Part shown: in pieces, positions 16,810 to 25,741 of the stretch | Numbering within the stretch: position 1 is the first letter of the stretch | Layout: each line of letters begins with the position of its first letter | From: Vibrio lentus | GTDB lineage: Bacteria > Pseudomonadota > Gammaproteobacteria > Enterobacterales > Vibrionaceae | Assembly (NCBI RefSeq): GCF_002875945.1 | Contig: NZ_MCZK01000155.1 | Span: 24,436-88,435, forward strand | Length of the DNA: 64,000 bases | Direction of reading: 5' to 3' | Program-made: the position numbers and the translations under genes | The notes under the pieces: generated by a model | Told to the model about the DNA's origin: nothing | What the model saw: the letters and a program-made list of their open reading frames with translations, nothing else | The model's database searches: none

Positions 16810-17631
16810 TTAGAACTTGTAAGTTACTGCTAGGTAGTGACCTACACCTGAAGAGTCAACAGTTTGAGTCCATGGTAGTGCTTCACCATCTGAAAAACCG
16901 TAGATGTCTTTGTATAGCTTCAAACCGTAACCAACAGCGAATTGGTCTGAGTGCCAGTAGATACCGTTAAACATAGCACCGCCGTTTGACGTGTTAGTGT
17001 TGAACTTGTTACCAGCCTTGTCTTCCATACCGAATTGGTAATCGATGTAACCTTGGTAAGAGATGAATGAACCGTTCTCGAAGAAGTAGAATGGTTTGAA
17101 CCAGTTAGTCGAGATTTGAAAACCGTTCCAGTCTTTGTCGTTACCGTAGTAAGAACCATATAGGTTTAGGCCAACTTTACCGAACCATGGAACCATGATG
17201 TCAGAGCCAAGACCGATCTTCTGGTTGTTTACACCAGAGTTACCACCCCATTCCATAAGAGATGCAACGTAAAGCTCTTGAACTGGACCGAAAGAAAGGT
17301 CTTTACCAGTTAGTCCGTCTAGAGACATACGAGGTGCGAACTTCATAAAGATTTTTTCTGCACCAGCTTTGTCGCTGCCTGGATCTGAAGTTAGGTTGAA
17401 TACATCAACGTAACCGTAAAGATCGAAGATTCCCGAGCGGCCGCCAAATTCCATTTCTAGGTAATCGTGAGTTGACTCTGGGCCAGCGCCTTTCTCATCG
17501 ATTGCAGCCATAAGGTTGAACTGCATCCACTTGTAATCATTTTTGTGGATGTCGCCGTCAGAATAATCAGCCGCCATTACTGGAGCAGAAGCTGCTGCAA
17601 GTAGGCCAAGAGTTAAAAGTGATTTACGCAT
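16810..17631 (-). CDS. ompK: OmpK / Tsx-family outer-membrane channel
   Basis: This is an outer-membrane protein of the nucleoside-specific channel (Tsx) family. In Vibrio, OmpK is the receptor for phage KVP40. I chose ATG 17631, which gives a 273-residue precursor with a 20-residue signal peptide (cut after VMA) and AGAGAG upstream. An upstream in-frame ATG at 17703 would add a non-signal extension. The sequence is rich in Trp, Tyr and Gly strands (DYKWMQFNLMAAID, WFKPFYFFENGSF) and ends in Phe. It is preceded by a CRP-like site and followed by a strong terminator. Confidence 0.9.
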   Translation of the reverse strand: MRKSLLTLGLLAAASAPVMAADYSDGDIHKNDYKWMQFNLMAAIDEKGAGPESTHDYLEMEFGGRSGIFDLYGYVDVFNLTSDPGSDKAGAEKIFMKFAPRMSLDGLTGKDLSFGPVQELYVASLMEWGGNSGVNNQKIGLGSDIMVPWFGKVGLNLYGSYYGNDKDWNGFQISTNWFKPFYFFENGSFISYQGYIDYQFGMEDKAGNKFNTNTSNGGAMFNGIYWHSDQFAVGYGLKLYKDIYGFSDGEALPWTQTVDSSGVGHYLAVTYKF

Positions 17632-18216
17632 AATGGAACTCTCTATGTTTGAAATAAGTAACCCGCTAATCCGTGCGTGTTTATATGTCCGAATGCCGAG
17701 CATAATAGCGATTTTGTTCTCAAATAAAAGTGAGACGGAGTGAAAACTATAATTATTATGGTGAGATTGATCACACTAATGATCTAAATGATGGAACTTT
17801 AAGATGGCAATGCATCTTGATGCACCACTAATTCTATTGATTTTGTGAAATTCGATTATTTTATGGATAAATTGGTGAATTACTGCCCTAAGCAAACGAT
17901 TCTACTGAATAGAGTGACATGCATATCAAAATCAACAGTATTCCTTTCCAAGGCTTTTCGCGCTGAAAAGTGACTAAATAGACTAACCCTCCATTCTGTG
18001 TTTGATCCATTTTTGACCAACTTCGTAATGGTGTTGGAATCAATTGATGAACAACTCATTTGATGAGTAATCTGGAATTCGAGCCTCATTACTTTTCAAA
18101 CAACAGATATATTTGAGACAGTTCACTGCACTAAATACCGAGAGAGTGTTTAAAGATTTTTACTGAGCTTATCTTTTTGTGTGACGAACTGGTCTAACTT
18201 TTTGGAGAGAAGACCG
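17632..18216. other. Divergent intergenic region ompK / DUF4397 gene
   Basis: These 585 AT-rich bases contain the putative CRP site at 17760-17775 and a small dyad ACTCAT-TTG-ATGAGT (18054-18068) about 150 bases before the lipoprotein gene. A minus-strand frame of 69 codons (17880-18089) has no coding character that I can support. I see no RNA gene here. Confidence 0.5.
17760..17775. promoter_or_regulatory. Putative CRP binding site upstream of ompK
   Basis: GGTGA-GATTGA-TCACA matches the CRP consensus TGTGA-N6-TCACA at nine of ten fixed bases. It is about 130 bases before the ompK start codon, a position suited to class I activation. Catabolite control is common for Tsx-type nucleoside channels. 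Confidence 0.55.
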
Positions 18217-19563
18217 ATGAAATATTCACCATTATTAGCGGTAGCAATTTCAGCGCTGTTCATTGTTGGGTGTGATGACGACGATGAACCAACAACACAA
18301 CTGCAAGCCGTGCATGCATCACCCGACGCGCCCTTAGCTAATGTTATCGTAAATAGTCAGGCTCGCTGGACTGGCGTTGATTATGCTCAAGCGTCTGGTT
18401 ACGCCTCTGTCGACCAGGGGCAGACATCAGTACAAGTCGATGTGCAATTACCTGGTGATGCTGTCGCCACCGTGATTCCTCAAAGCCAATTCGATTTGAA
18501 CGGTGACTTAGATTATACCGTCATGGTGGTCGGCGACGCCGATGGCTCTAATAATCCTGTAGAGGCTTTAGTTGTTACACGCCCTGCAGAGGGAACGGCA
18601 ACAAGCTCAAGTTTAGATGTACAAGTTGTACATGCAGCAACAGGAGTTGGTGATGTAAACCTGTATGTTACCGGACCGAGTGATCCGTTAGGTGCGCCGC
18701 TTGGGACTTTGGGTTACAAAGATTTTACTGATGTGCTGAATATTCCAGCTGGTCAGTACCGTGTAAGATTAGAAACAGTGAGCGGAAGTGCTATTGCTTT
18801 TGATTCAGGAGAGATAACGCTTTCTGGCGGCAGTGAACTTACTATAGCTGCTGTGCCAAGAGCTGATTCAAACAGTGCATCACCAGTGAAGTTGATGGTG
18901 ATGGATGGGAAAGGGTCGTCATTAATTTACGATATGGCAGAAACTGCTGAAGTAAGAGTCGGGCATTTAGTTGATGGAGCGCCAGATGTAGATGTGTATG
19001 TTAATTCAGTTCAGTTTGCTCCGCTTGATGCTTTGATGTTTAAAGAAGTTCGTGGATTCTTAGACTTAGCGGCAGGAAGTTACGATATTGATATCTACGA
19101 AACCGCGACGACGTCTCCGACATTTATCGATGTAGATGGTCTCGCTGTGTTTGCCGGAATGGATTACAGCATTTATGCCGTGGGGACTGTGTCTCCATTG
19201 AACTTGGAAGCACTTGTAATCCCTGAGAACCGTCGTCCGGTAGCGACTAGCGCAGTATTGAATATTACCCATGCGGCGGCAAACCCAATTGCAGCTTCGG
19301 TAGATATTTACTTGACCGAGAATACGGGTATTGCTGGCAGCACCCCTGCGCTGAGCGATGTGAAATTCAAAGATTATGTGAATGGTATTTATGTTGCAGC
19401 GGGAACCTATTATGTAACTATTACCGTTGCAGGTGACCCATCAACAATAGCGGTTAATTCAGCACAGGCGATATTAGCTGATGGCGTGGTGTATCAAGTC
19501 GTGGCAATTGACGACTCAATGGGTACTGGTTTTAACCTAATTGTGAGTGATACAACAGACTAG
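18217..19563 (+). CDS. DUF4397-repeat surface lipoprotein
   Basis: A 448-residue secreted lipoprotein. The start ATG 18217 has GGAGAG upstream and gives a lipobox ending FIVGC (Cys19), followed by four Asp/Glu residues. Four related modules start at about residues 28, 134, 245 and 347. Each has a V-x-H-A/L start, a D-V-x-x-Y-V/L strand and a G-x-Y strand, as in DUF4397, which forms beta sandwiches. The first module is recognised as DUF4397 with most confidence. No catalytic residues are evident, so a structural or adhesive role is a guess. It is flanked by terminators and is a single-gene unit. Confidence 0.82.
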   Translation: MKYSPLLAVAISALFIVGCDDDDEPTTQLQAVHASPDAPLANVIVNSQARWTGVDYAQASGYASVDQGQTSVQVDVQLPGDAVATVIPQSQFDLNGDLDYTVMVVGDADGSNNPVEALVVTRPAEGTATSSSLDVQVVHAATGVGDVNLYVTGPSDPLGAPLGTLGYKDFTDVLNIPAGQYRVRLETVSGSAIAFDSGEITLSGGSELTIAAVPRADSNSASPVKLMVMDGKGSSLIYDMAETAEVRVGHLVDGAPDVDVYVNSVQFAPLDALMFKEVRGFLDLAAGSYDIDIYETATTSPTFIDVDGLAVFAGMDYSIYAVGTVSPLNLEALVIPENRRPVATSAVLNITHAAANPIAASVDIYLTENTGIAGSTPALSDVKFKDYVNGIYVAAGTYYVTITVAGDPSTIAVNSAQAILADGVVYQVVAIDDSMGTGFNLIVSDTTD

Positions 19564-19591
19564 CTCTTATTAGATTGATAGCGACAAAGTA

Positions 19592-19635
19592 AAAGAGGGT
19601 AGCGCGATGCTACCCTCTTTCTATTCTGTTTCTTT
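19592..19635. terminator. Bidirectional terminator, DUF4397 gene / ampG
   Basis: A perfect 12-bp stem, AAAGAGGGTAGC (19592-19603) with GCTACCCTCTTT (19609-19620), loop GCGAT, with T-rich sequence after it. It sits between two convergent genes. Confidence 0.92.
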
Positions 19636-19640
19636 TTATC

Positions 19641-20999
19641 TTATTCGTGGTTGTTTTTAGCTTTTTCTAATAAATCCGTGAAAAAGTGACGCAACGAGTA
19701 GAGCATGATCAAACTCGGTATCACCATTAATGACGTCAGTATAAAGAAGGTTGACCAATCATTGAGGTAATCGACGAGCTCACCACTGAATGAAGCCAGT
19801 GTTGTTCGACCGAAATTGCCCAAGGACGCTAACAAGGCATATTGTGTTGCGGAGAAGGCTTGCCCAGTTAATAGCGTCAAGAAAGACACAAATGCGACAG
19901 TAGAGAAAGCGGTAGTAAAGTTATCGACAATAATTGTTGCCAAGAATAAGTTTTCATTTGGCCCTACTTGAGCTATCCATGCAAACATTAGGTTGCTGGC
20001 TGCCATTGCTACGCCGCCAATCATTAGCCCACGTACAATACCAAATTTCACATTGAAGACACTGCCTAATAAGGTGAAGAATATTGTTGCGCCCCAGCCA
20101 ATTAACTTGGAGTAGTGGCCGATTTGTTCATTGCTAAAGCCAATCTCTTTATAGAAGGGAATCGACATTCTACCTAAGAAGGCTTCACCAATCTTAAATA
20201 GGAATACGAAGAGCAACAGAGTAATGGCAACTTGAACACCGTTACGCTTAAAGAAATCGTAGAACGGCTCTAGTACCGTTACGCTAAACCAAGCGACGAC
20301 TTTTGAACCCACCACCTTATTATGTCGCTGCTGTGCTTCTTGTTGTAGCGCTTCACGTTGTGTTGTTGGTTCACCGACAAATAAAGTGAATAGCATCAGA
20401 ATAATCACAACGCCAGCCATGCCGTAGTACACGCCATTCCAACCGATAGTATCGGCATTGATAAAGGCGAGATAACCCGGAAGAGAATAACCCGTCCACC
20501 ATCCCATCACGGCCATTGCGGATGCTTGCGGCAGTTTTGATGCTTCGGATTTTGGGAAGGTATCAATACGAAATGCATCAATTGCGATGTCTTGTGTGGC
20601 TGAGGCAATGGCAATAGCGAGCGCTAACATTGAGGTAAACGCCAAATTATCTGCGGGATTGACGCCTGCGATGAATAAGGTGCCGATTAAAACAATGGTT
20701 TGGCAGAAAAAGATCCAACTGCGGCGTTGGCCGAGTATTGCGTGAAGCACCGGCAGTTTTACTCGGTCTACCAATGGTGCCCAAAGAAAGTTAATGGCAT
20801 AGACGGCAAATACACTACCGAAATAACCGATCGCAGCACGAGTTAAGCCAGCATCTTTTAGCCAGCCAGACATGTTAGAGCCGATAAGAACCCAAGGAAA
20901 GCCACTCGAACAACCCAGCATAAACACCCAAAGTAGACGTTTATCTAGATAGCTACGGAAGGTCTGCATCCAAGAAAGAGAGGGAGTGCCAGATGACAT
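19641..20999 (-). CDS. ampG: AmpG-family muropeptide permease (MFS)
   Basis: AmpG imports anhydro-muropeptides from the periplasm for peptidoglycan recycling. The protein has 452 residues with about 12 or more hydrophobic segments, and an N-terminal segment of AmpG type (LWVFMLGCSSGFPW, then NFLWAPLVDRV). It follows yajG and ppiA on the minus strand; in E. coli too, yajG lies directly upstream of ampG. A terminator lies between ppiA and ampG, so ampG probably also has partial independent expression. Confidence 0.92.
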   Translation of the reverse strand: MSSGTPSLSWMQTFRSYLDKRLLWVFMLGCSSGFPWVLIGSNMSGWLKDAGLTRAAIGYFGSVFAVYAINFLWAPLVDRVKLPVLHAILGQRRSWIFFCQTIVLIGTLFIAGVNPADNLAFTSMLALAIAIASATQDIAIDAFRIDTFPKSEASKLPQASAMAVMGWWTGYSLPGYLAFINADTIGWNGVYYGMAGVVIILMLFTLFVGEPTTQREALQQEAQQRHNKVVGSKVVAWFSVTVLEPFYDFFKRNGVQVAITLLLFVFLFKIGEAFLGRMSIPFYKEIGFSNEQIGHYSKLIGWGATIFFTLLGSVFNVKFGIVRGLMIGGVAMAASNLMFAWIAQVGPNENLFLATIIVDNFTTAFSTVAFVSFLTLLTGQAFSATQYALLASLGNFGRTTLASFSGELVDYLNDWSTFFILTSLMVIPSLIMLYSLRHFFTDLLEKAKNNHE

Positions 21000-21014
21000 G
21001 GGGCGTCCTTGTAT

Positions 21015-21043
21015 AGAAAAACGCCCTTAAGAGGTTAAGGGCG
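21015..21043 (-). terminator. Terminator after ppiA
   Basis: A 9-bp perfect stem CGCCCTTAA (21022-21030) with TTAAGGGCG (21035-21043), loop GAGG, which on the minus strand runs into TTTTTC. It would reduce transcription from ppiA into ampG. Confidence 0.8.
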
Positions 21044-21053
21044 CTGTATGAGA

Positions 21054-21602
21054 TTACTTAAGAAGTGTTACTTTGTTGATGATGATAGGGTCTGATGGGA
21101 TATCTGACATACGACCGATTCGCTTAGTTGGAATGGTTGCCATCTTTTGTACGACATCGAAACCTTCAGTCACCGTACCGAAAACAGCGTAACCAGGGTT
21201 GCCACCTTTTGCATTCAAGAAGTCGTTATCCGAAAAGTTGATAAAGAACTGACGAGTCGCAGAATCTGGCGCGTTAGTACGAGCCATTGCGATCGTTGCT
21301 GTATCATTCTTTAGACCGTTACTGCCTTCATTTTTGATTGGAGCATAAGTCGCTTGTTGATTCATATCTTGATCAAAGCCGCCACCTTGCGCCATAAATC
21401 CAGGAATAACACGGTGGAAGATAGTGCCTTCGTAGCTGCCATCTTCAACGTATTTTAGGAAGTTAGCCACACTAATCGGTGCTTGCTCTTGGTTTAGCTC
21501 GATAGTGAAGTCGCCTAATGTCGTCTCTACGTTCACTTTAGGGGCAGCCCAAACGCTCACGCTAACCAGCATTAATGCAATAGAAGTTAGAATACGGCTC
21601 AT
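21054..21602 (-). CDS. ppiA: Periplasmic peptidyl-prolyl cis-trans isomerase (cyclophilin)
   Basis: A cyclophilin that speeds proline isomerisation during protein folding. It has 182 residues with a signal peptide cleaved near residue 19 (VSVWA), so it acts in the periplasm like PpiA rather than cytoplasmic PpiB. The core signature FHRVIPGFMAQGG and the later RQFFINFSDNDFLN are intact. The ATG shares one base with the yajG stop (TAATG), which indicates translational coupling. Confidence 0.9.
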   Translation of the reverse strand: MSRILTSIALMLVSVSVWAAPKVNVETTLGDFTIELNQEQAPISVANFLKYVEDGSYEGTIFHRVIPGFMAQGGGFDQDMNQQATYAPIKNEGSNGLKNDTATIAMARTNAPDSATRQFFINFSDNDFLNAKGGNPGYAVFGTVTEGFDVVQKMATIPTKRIGRMSDIPSDPIIINKVTLLK

Positions 21603-22171
21603 TAGAAACGTTCCTTCATGTAGTTTTGTAGTTCAGGATCGTTCGCGATTTCAGTAAGAACCAAGTTAATCACATCGTTTAGAACCATTGAGATGTCATC
21701 GTTTGAAGCGCTTAATGCTCCAGTACGAGTTGCAGTACCGTTGAATGTTTTAACGAGCTTACCTTCAGGTGTCTCAGCCGTGACTTCAAGTGTCACTTTA
21801 CCGTCCATTTGGTTTTCCATAATGGTGTGTTCTACGGTAACAAGTGCTTCTTGAATCTCTAAAACAATTGAGTTTTCACTGTTTACGCTTGCACGGAAAC
21901 CTTGAGAGTCCAGTTGTTTTGCTAATGCGTCCTCTAGAGAAATACGCATGTTCTGTTTCGCGTGAATCGGCTGGATATTTGAACGGCCACTATCAACCAA
22001 GGCTACATACTGAGCGGCACGAACATCTTTGCTCGTTAGTGTGTATGTTTTGTCTTGAACGATATTGCTTGAGCTTAGTGAAGCTTCTGGCATTACGTTG
22101 ATCTGTTCTTGCTGAGGGGCTGAACAGGCAGTCAGAGCCATGATAGAAGCAGCCAAAATCAGTTTTTTCAT
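21602..22171 (-). CDS. yajG: YajG-family lipoprotein
   Basis: A 189-residue lipoprotein with a lipobox ending MALTAC (Cys16). It matches the YajG family, whose role is undefined. The mature part is a mixed alpha-beta domain with DKTYTLTSKDVRAAQYVALVD near its start. It is the first gene of yajG-ppiA-ampG, a combination that suggests an envelope or peptidoglycan-recycling link. A ribosome-binding AAAGG precedes the start. Confidence 0.87.
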   Translation of the reverse strand: MKKLILAASIMALTACSAPQQEQINVMPEASLSSSNIVQDKTYTLTSKDVRAAQYVALVDSGRSNIQPIHAKQNMRISLEDALAKQLDSQGFRASVNSENSIVLEIQEALVTVEHTIMENQMDGKVTLEVTAETPEGKLVKTFNGTATRTGALSASNDDISMVLNDVINLVLTEIANDPELQNYMKERF

Positions 22172-22238
22172 TCCTTTATCCTTTCTAAATTCACACCAGA
22201 AGCTCGGTATCTTAAATTCTTATGAAGCAGTCTACTGC

Positions 22239-23390
22239 CTATTTATTAAAATTAGCAGGCTCTCTTGTTGCCTGTAATATCTCAAATTTTTGGTTCAATT
22301 CAAGCGTTTCGACGTTAGCTTCACCAAATAATCTTGCTAGTTTGACATCGTATCCGAGGTGTCGGTTACCAATAACAATTAATTTACCTCCGTTACTAAG
22401 AACATGCTTTGCATCACAGAACATTTGCCACGCAATGTGATCAGTGATCGCTTGCTGCTGGTGGAACGGAGGGTTGCACATAACTAAGTAGGTGCTGTTT
22501 TTCTTAAAGCCATCTAAACAGTTGTTTGCGATGAACTGGAAGTTACCTTCTTCGCCAAGATTGTCTTTTACATTTTGGCGCGCAGATTCCACCGCCATGA
22601 AGCTTTCGTCTACACAGGTAATACGAGCTTGTGGGTTTAACTGACCTGCTTTCACACTCAGTACACCATTGCCACAACCCAAATCAATTATGTGACGCAA
22701 TTCTGGATCTTGTGGAATGTGTTCCAACATATAACGAGCGCCTTGATCGAGTGCCTCGCCTGAGTAAACATTTGGTAAATTTTTCAAGCGAATATCTTCA
22801 CCGTCCACATCCCATTCAACATAAGGCTCTACCGTTTGAATCGGTTGGCAGTTTGGAGACGAGAACACAAGGCGATGCTTTTTCTTAGCTAGAGAGGTTT
22901 TGGTTTCACCCAGATACTTTTCAAACAGGTTCAGTGTTGAAGTGTGGATTTCTTTAACTTTATTCACACCAATTACTTGGCAGCCTTCAGGCAGTGCTTG
23001 GCGCAACTGACTCAACTGCCATACAAGGTGGCGGTTGGTTTTCGGCAATTGCATGATCACAAGGTCGATACCGTGTGGGATATCGTCCATGGTGTTTAAA
23101 AAGTTCACACGATTGCTCTGATTACGCTGCAAGTTTTTTAGCGTTCCGCGATGAGAGATAAAAGAGTCACTCATCATGGTCACGTCATGATCTTTTGAGA
23201 ACCAAGCGGATAGGGCGCCAAAACTGTCGTTCATGATCAGGATGTGTTTACCAGGTTCAAGATTCATCTCTTCAACATGGCTAATCAGGTATTCGTCGCC
23301 GGCATCCCAAGCTTGAAGGGTTTCATTTGAACGGTTGGGGAAACGATTTAGGGTTAAAGTTCTATCGTGAAGGGTAAGTTCAGTTTTCAT
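22239..23390 (-). CDS. rlmG: 23S rRNA (guanine-1835-N2)-methyltransferase RlmG
   Basis: RlmG methylates G1835 of 23S rRNA with S-adenosylmethionine. It has 383 residues and two tandem methyltransferase-like halves. The N-terminal half is degenerate. The C-terminal half has DLGCGNGVLS for AdoMet binding and the NPPF catalytic motif followed by HQQQAITDHIAW. RsmC is the closest alternative, but the N-terminal half and the length fit RlmG. It is divergent from bolA. Confidence 0.92.
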   Translation of the reverse strand: MKTELTLHDRTLTLNRFPNRSNETLQAWDAGDEYLISHVEEMNLEPGKHILIMNDSFGALSAWFSKDHDVTMMSDSFISHRGTLKNLQRNQSNRVNFLNTMDDIPHGIDLVIMQLPKTNRHLVWQLSQLRQALPEGCQVIGVNKVKEIHTSTLNLFEKYLGETKTSLAKKKHRLVFSSPNCQPIQTVEPYVEWDVDGEDIRLKNLPNVYSGEALDQGARYMLEHIPQDPELRHIIDLGCGNGVLSVKAGQLNPQARITCVDESFMAVESARQNVKDNLGEEGNFQFIANNCLDGFKKNSTYLVMCNPPFHQQQAITDHIAWQMFCDAKHVLSNGGKLIVIGNRHLGYDVKLARLFGEANVETLELNQKFEILQATREPANFNK

Positions 23391-23565
23391 TGCTTGAGAT
23401 ACTTATGTAAGAAATAACAAAGATATTGTCTCAAATGCAGCCTGAACAAGATATAAAAAACTCGACTAAACCCCACGAGTCAGCGATGAAATACTCAGAC
23501 AGTCGGTTAGTTAGGGTTTATACTGGAGCGACAGATAATGCCAATACGCTATTTAAGGAATCACA

Positions 23566-23874
23566 ATGATCCAAGAAGTTATCGAAACAAAATTGCACAA
23601 TGAGTTTTCACCAAGTCATTTAAACGTGGTGAATGAGAGCTATATGCACAATGTTCCGGCTGGTTCTGAGAGTCATTTTAAAGTGATTGTTGTCAGCGAT
23701 GTGTTTGAAGGTTTGCGTCTTATTGCTCGTCACCGAGCGGTAAATAAAACACTTTCAGAAGAACTGGCGAATAATATTCACGCGCTATCCATTCACACCT
23801 ATACAAAAGATGAATGGATGAAGCAGCTAGATAACGTGCCAGATAGCCCTATGTGTATGGGCGGTGGCAAGTAA
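23566..23874 (+). CDS. bolA: BolA family protein
   Basis: BolA works with monothiol glutaredoxins in iron-sulfur trafficking and affects cell shape and stress responses. It has 102 residues. The family signature is present: HNVPAGSESHFKVIVVSD with the conserved His residues, then RHRAVNKTL and IHALSIHTYT near the end. A ribosome-binding AAGGA lies upstream of ATG 23566. It is a single gene ending at a clear terminator. Confidence 0.95.
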   Translation: MIQEVIETKLHNEFSPSHLNVVNESYMHNVPAGSESHFKVIVVSDVFEGLRLIARHRAVNKTLSEELANNIHALSIHTYTKDEWMKQLDNVPDSPMCMGGGK

Positions 23875-23892
23875 TAGATTCAATACATATAA

Positions 23893-23920
23893 AGAGAGGT
23901 GGTTATACCGCCTCTTTTGT
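23893..23920 (+). terminator. Terminator after bolA
   Basis: AGAGGTGGT (23895-23903) pairs with ACCGCCTCT (23907-23915) with one G-T pair, followed by TTTTG. Confidence 0.8.
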
Positions 23921-24395
23921 CATCAAAACTATGTGTTTTTAGGTTTTATATCACTCAGATTGATGTCAAATTGAGCTGTCAAAAATACCTACAATGAGTA
24001 ATGTTTTTATTAACAGTGTTTCAACATAACTCGTAAAATATTAGTTTGTGACAGAGTATTAATCTCTTGTTTAAAACACGATTCAAAAGCCATTTTATCT
24101 GTGCGGCTCGTCAAATTTATACATATTTGAGAGTCCATATGCTTCAAATCTCACCAAATAAAGGCCGTATTCAAGTTATTGGTCATGGCATCAAGTTGTC
24201 AAAAAATGCTAGAATACGGCACCTGATAAATCTCACATAATTAGTGTGATGAATTTATTAAGATAATGTTGCGATTTTGGTATCTCAAATCTACCGAAAC
24301 CGGACACTGTAATGTCGTGTCTAAGGGCGGAATAAAACGTCCCGAATTTACGCAATTAAAAGAATCTTTTTCCCGATAAAGTAGTGCAAGTGCGT
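23921..24395 (+). promoter_or_regulatory. nqr upstream region with extended -10 promoter and long leader
   Basis: TGCTAGAAT (24207-24215) is a good extended -10 element and is the best promoter candidate here. Transcription from it would give a leader of about 175 bases before nqrA. The leader contains TCACA-N7-TGTGA (24232-24248) and a possible bulged stem joining GGGCG (24326-24330) to the CGTCCC near 24339. The bases before 24200 are AT-rich, and I see no gene there. Confidence 0.45.
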
Positions 24396-25736
24396 ATGAT
24401 TACAATAAAGAAGGGTTTGGATCTTCCTATCGCAGGAACTCCATCCCAGGTGATTAATGATGGTAAGTCCATCACTAAAGTCGCCTTGCTTGGCGAAGAG
24501 TACGTTGGTATGCGTCCTACGATGCATGCTCGCGTTGGTGATGAAGTGAAGAAAGGCCAAGTTCTTTTTGCAGATAAAAAGAACCCAGGTGTTGTATTTA
24601 CTTCTCCAGCAAGCGGTAAAGTTATTGAAGTGAACCGTGGTGCTAAGCGTGTTCTTCAATCAGTAGTGATTGAAGTAGCAGGCAATGAGCAAATCACGTT
24701 CAATAGCTATGAAGCTAACCAACTAGTAGGCCTTGACCGTGAAACGGTTAAAGCTCAGTTAGTTGAGTCTGGCGCATGGACCGCTTTGCGAACTCGTCCG
24801 TTCAGCAAGGTTCCAGCCATTGATTCTGAAACTCAGGCTATTTTCGTAACTGCTATGGATACTAATCCGCTAGCAGCTGAGCCAGAATTAATCATTAACG
24901 AGCAGTCTGATGCTTTCGTTGCTGGTTTAGATCTTCTTTCAATTCTGACTAACGGTAAAGTGTACGTTTGTAAAAAAGGTACTAGCTTACCTCGTTCAGC
25001 TCAGTCTAACGTTGAAGAACATGTTTTTGATGGCCCACACCCTGCAGGTCTTGCAGGCACGCATATGCATTACCTATACCCGGTAAATGCACAAAATGTA
25101 GCGTGGAGCATTAACTACCAAGATGTTATCGCATTCGGTAAGCTTTTCCTTACTGGTGAGATTTACTCTGAGCGTGTTGTTTCTCTGGCAGGTCCAGTGG
25201 TAAACAACCCACGTCTAGTTCGTACTCAACTTGGTGCTAGCCTTGAAGAGTTGACAGACAGCGAGTTAATGCCAGGTGAAGTTCGTGTGATTTCTGGTTC
25301 TGTACTTACGGGTACTGAAGCAACAGGTTCACATGCTTACCTTGGTCGTTACCATCAGCAAGTTTCTGTTCTACGTGAAGGTCGTGATAAAGAGCTATTC
25401 GGCTGGGCTATGCCTGGTAAGAACAAGTTCTCTGTTACTCGTTCATTCCTTGGTCACATGTTTAAAGGTCAGTTGTTCAACATGACAACGACAACAAACG
25501 GTAGTGACCGCTCAATGGTTCCAATTGGTAATTACGAGCGCGTAATGCCTCTAGATATGGAACCAACATTGCTGCTTCGTGATCTATGTGCAGGCGACAT
25601 TGATAGTGCTCAAGCACTTGGTGCGCTAGAACTAGACGAAGAAGATGTAGCATTGTGTACCTTTGTATGTCCAGGTAAATACGAGTACGGTCAACTACTT
25701 CGTGAATGCCTAGATACGATTGAGAAGGAAGGGTAA
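24396..25736 (+). CDS. nqrA: Na+-translocating NADH:quinone reductase subunit A
   Basis: NqrA is the peripheral, quinone-associated subunit on the cytoplasmic side of the Na+-NQR complex, which oxidises NADH and exports sodium. From ATG 24396 (MITIKKGLDLPIAG) it has 446 residues, as expected for the family. A GTG at 24384 would add four residues and is unlikely. The first of six tightly packed nqr genes; nqrB starts 5 bases after the stop. The codon use is strongly biased, as for highly expressed genes. Confidence 0.97.
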   Translation: MITIKKGLDLPIAGTPSQVINDGKSITKVALLGEEYVGMRPTMHARVGDEVKKGQVLFADKKNPGVVFTSPASGKVIEVNRGAKRVLQSVVIEVAGNEQITFNSYEANQLVGLDRETVKAQLVESGAWTALRTRPFSKVPAIDSETQAIFVTAMDTNPLAAEPELIINEQSDAFVAGLDLLSILTNGKVYVCKKGTSLPRSAQSNVEEHVFDGPHPAGLAGTHMHYLYPVNAQNVAWSINYQDVIAFGKLFLTGEIYSERVVSLAGPVVNNPRLVRTQLGASLEELTDSELMPGEVRVISGSVLTGTEATGSHAYLGRYHQQVSVLREGRDKELFGWAMPGKNKFSVTRSFLGHMFKGQLFNMTTTTNGSDRSMVPIGNYERVMPLDMEPTLLLRDLCAGDIDSAQALGALELDEEDVALCTFVCPGKYEYGQLLRECLDTIEKEG

Positions 25737-25741
25737 TTTTC

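Noticed and set aside
17880..18089. 69-codon minus-strand ORF between ompK and the DUF4397 gene
   Set aside because: No ribosome-binding site, no recognised family, and AT-rich sequence in which such a frame is expected by chance.
24061..24206. Possible -35/-10 promoters and a half CRP site (TTTGTGACAG region) upstream of nqrA
   Set aside because: Only one half-site matches and the spacing to a -10 element is poor compared with the extended -10 at 24207-24215.
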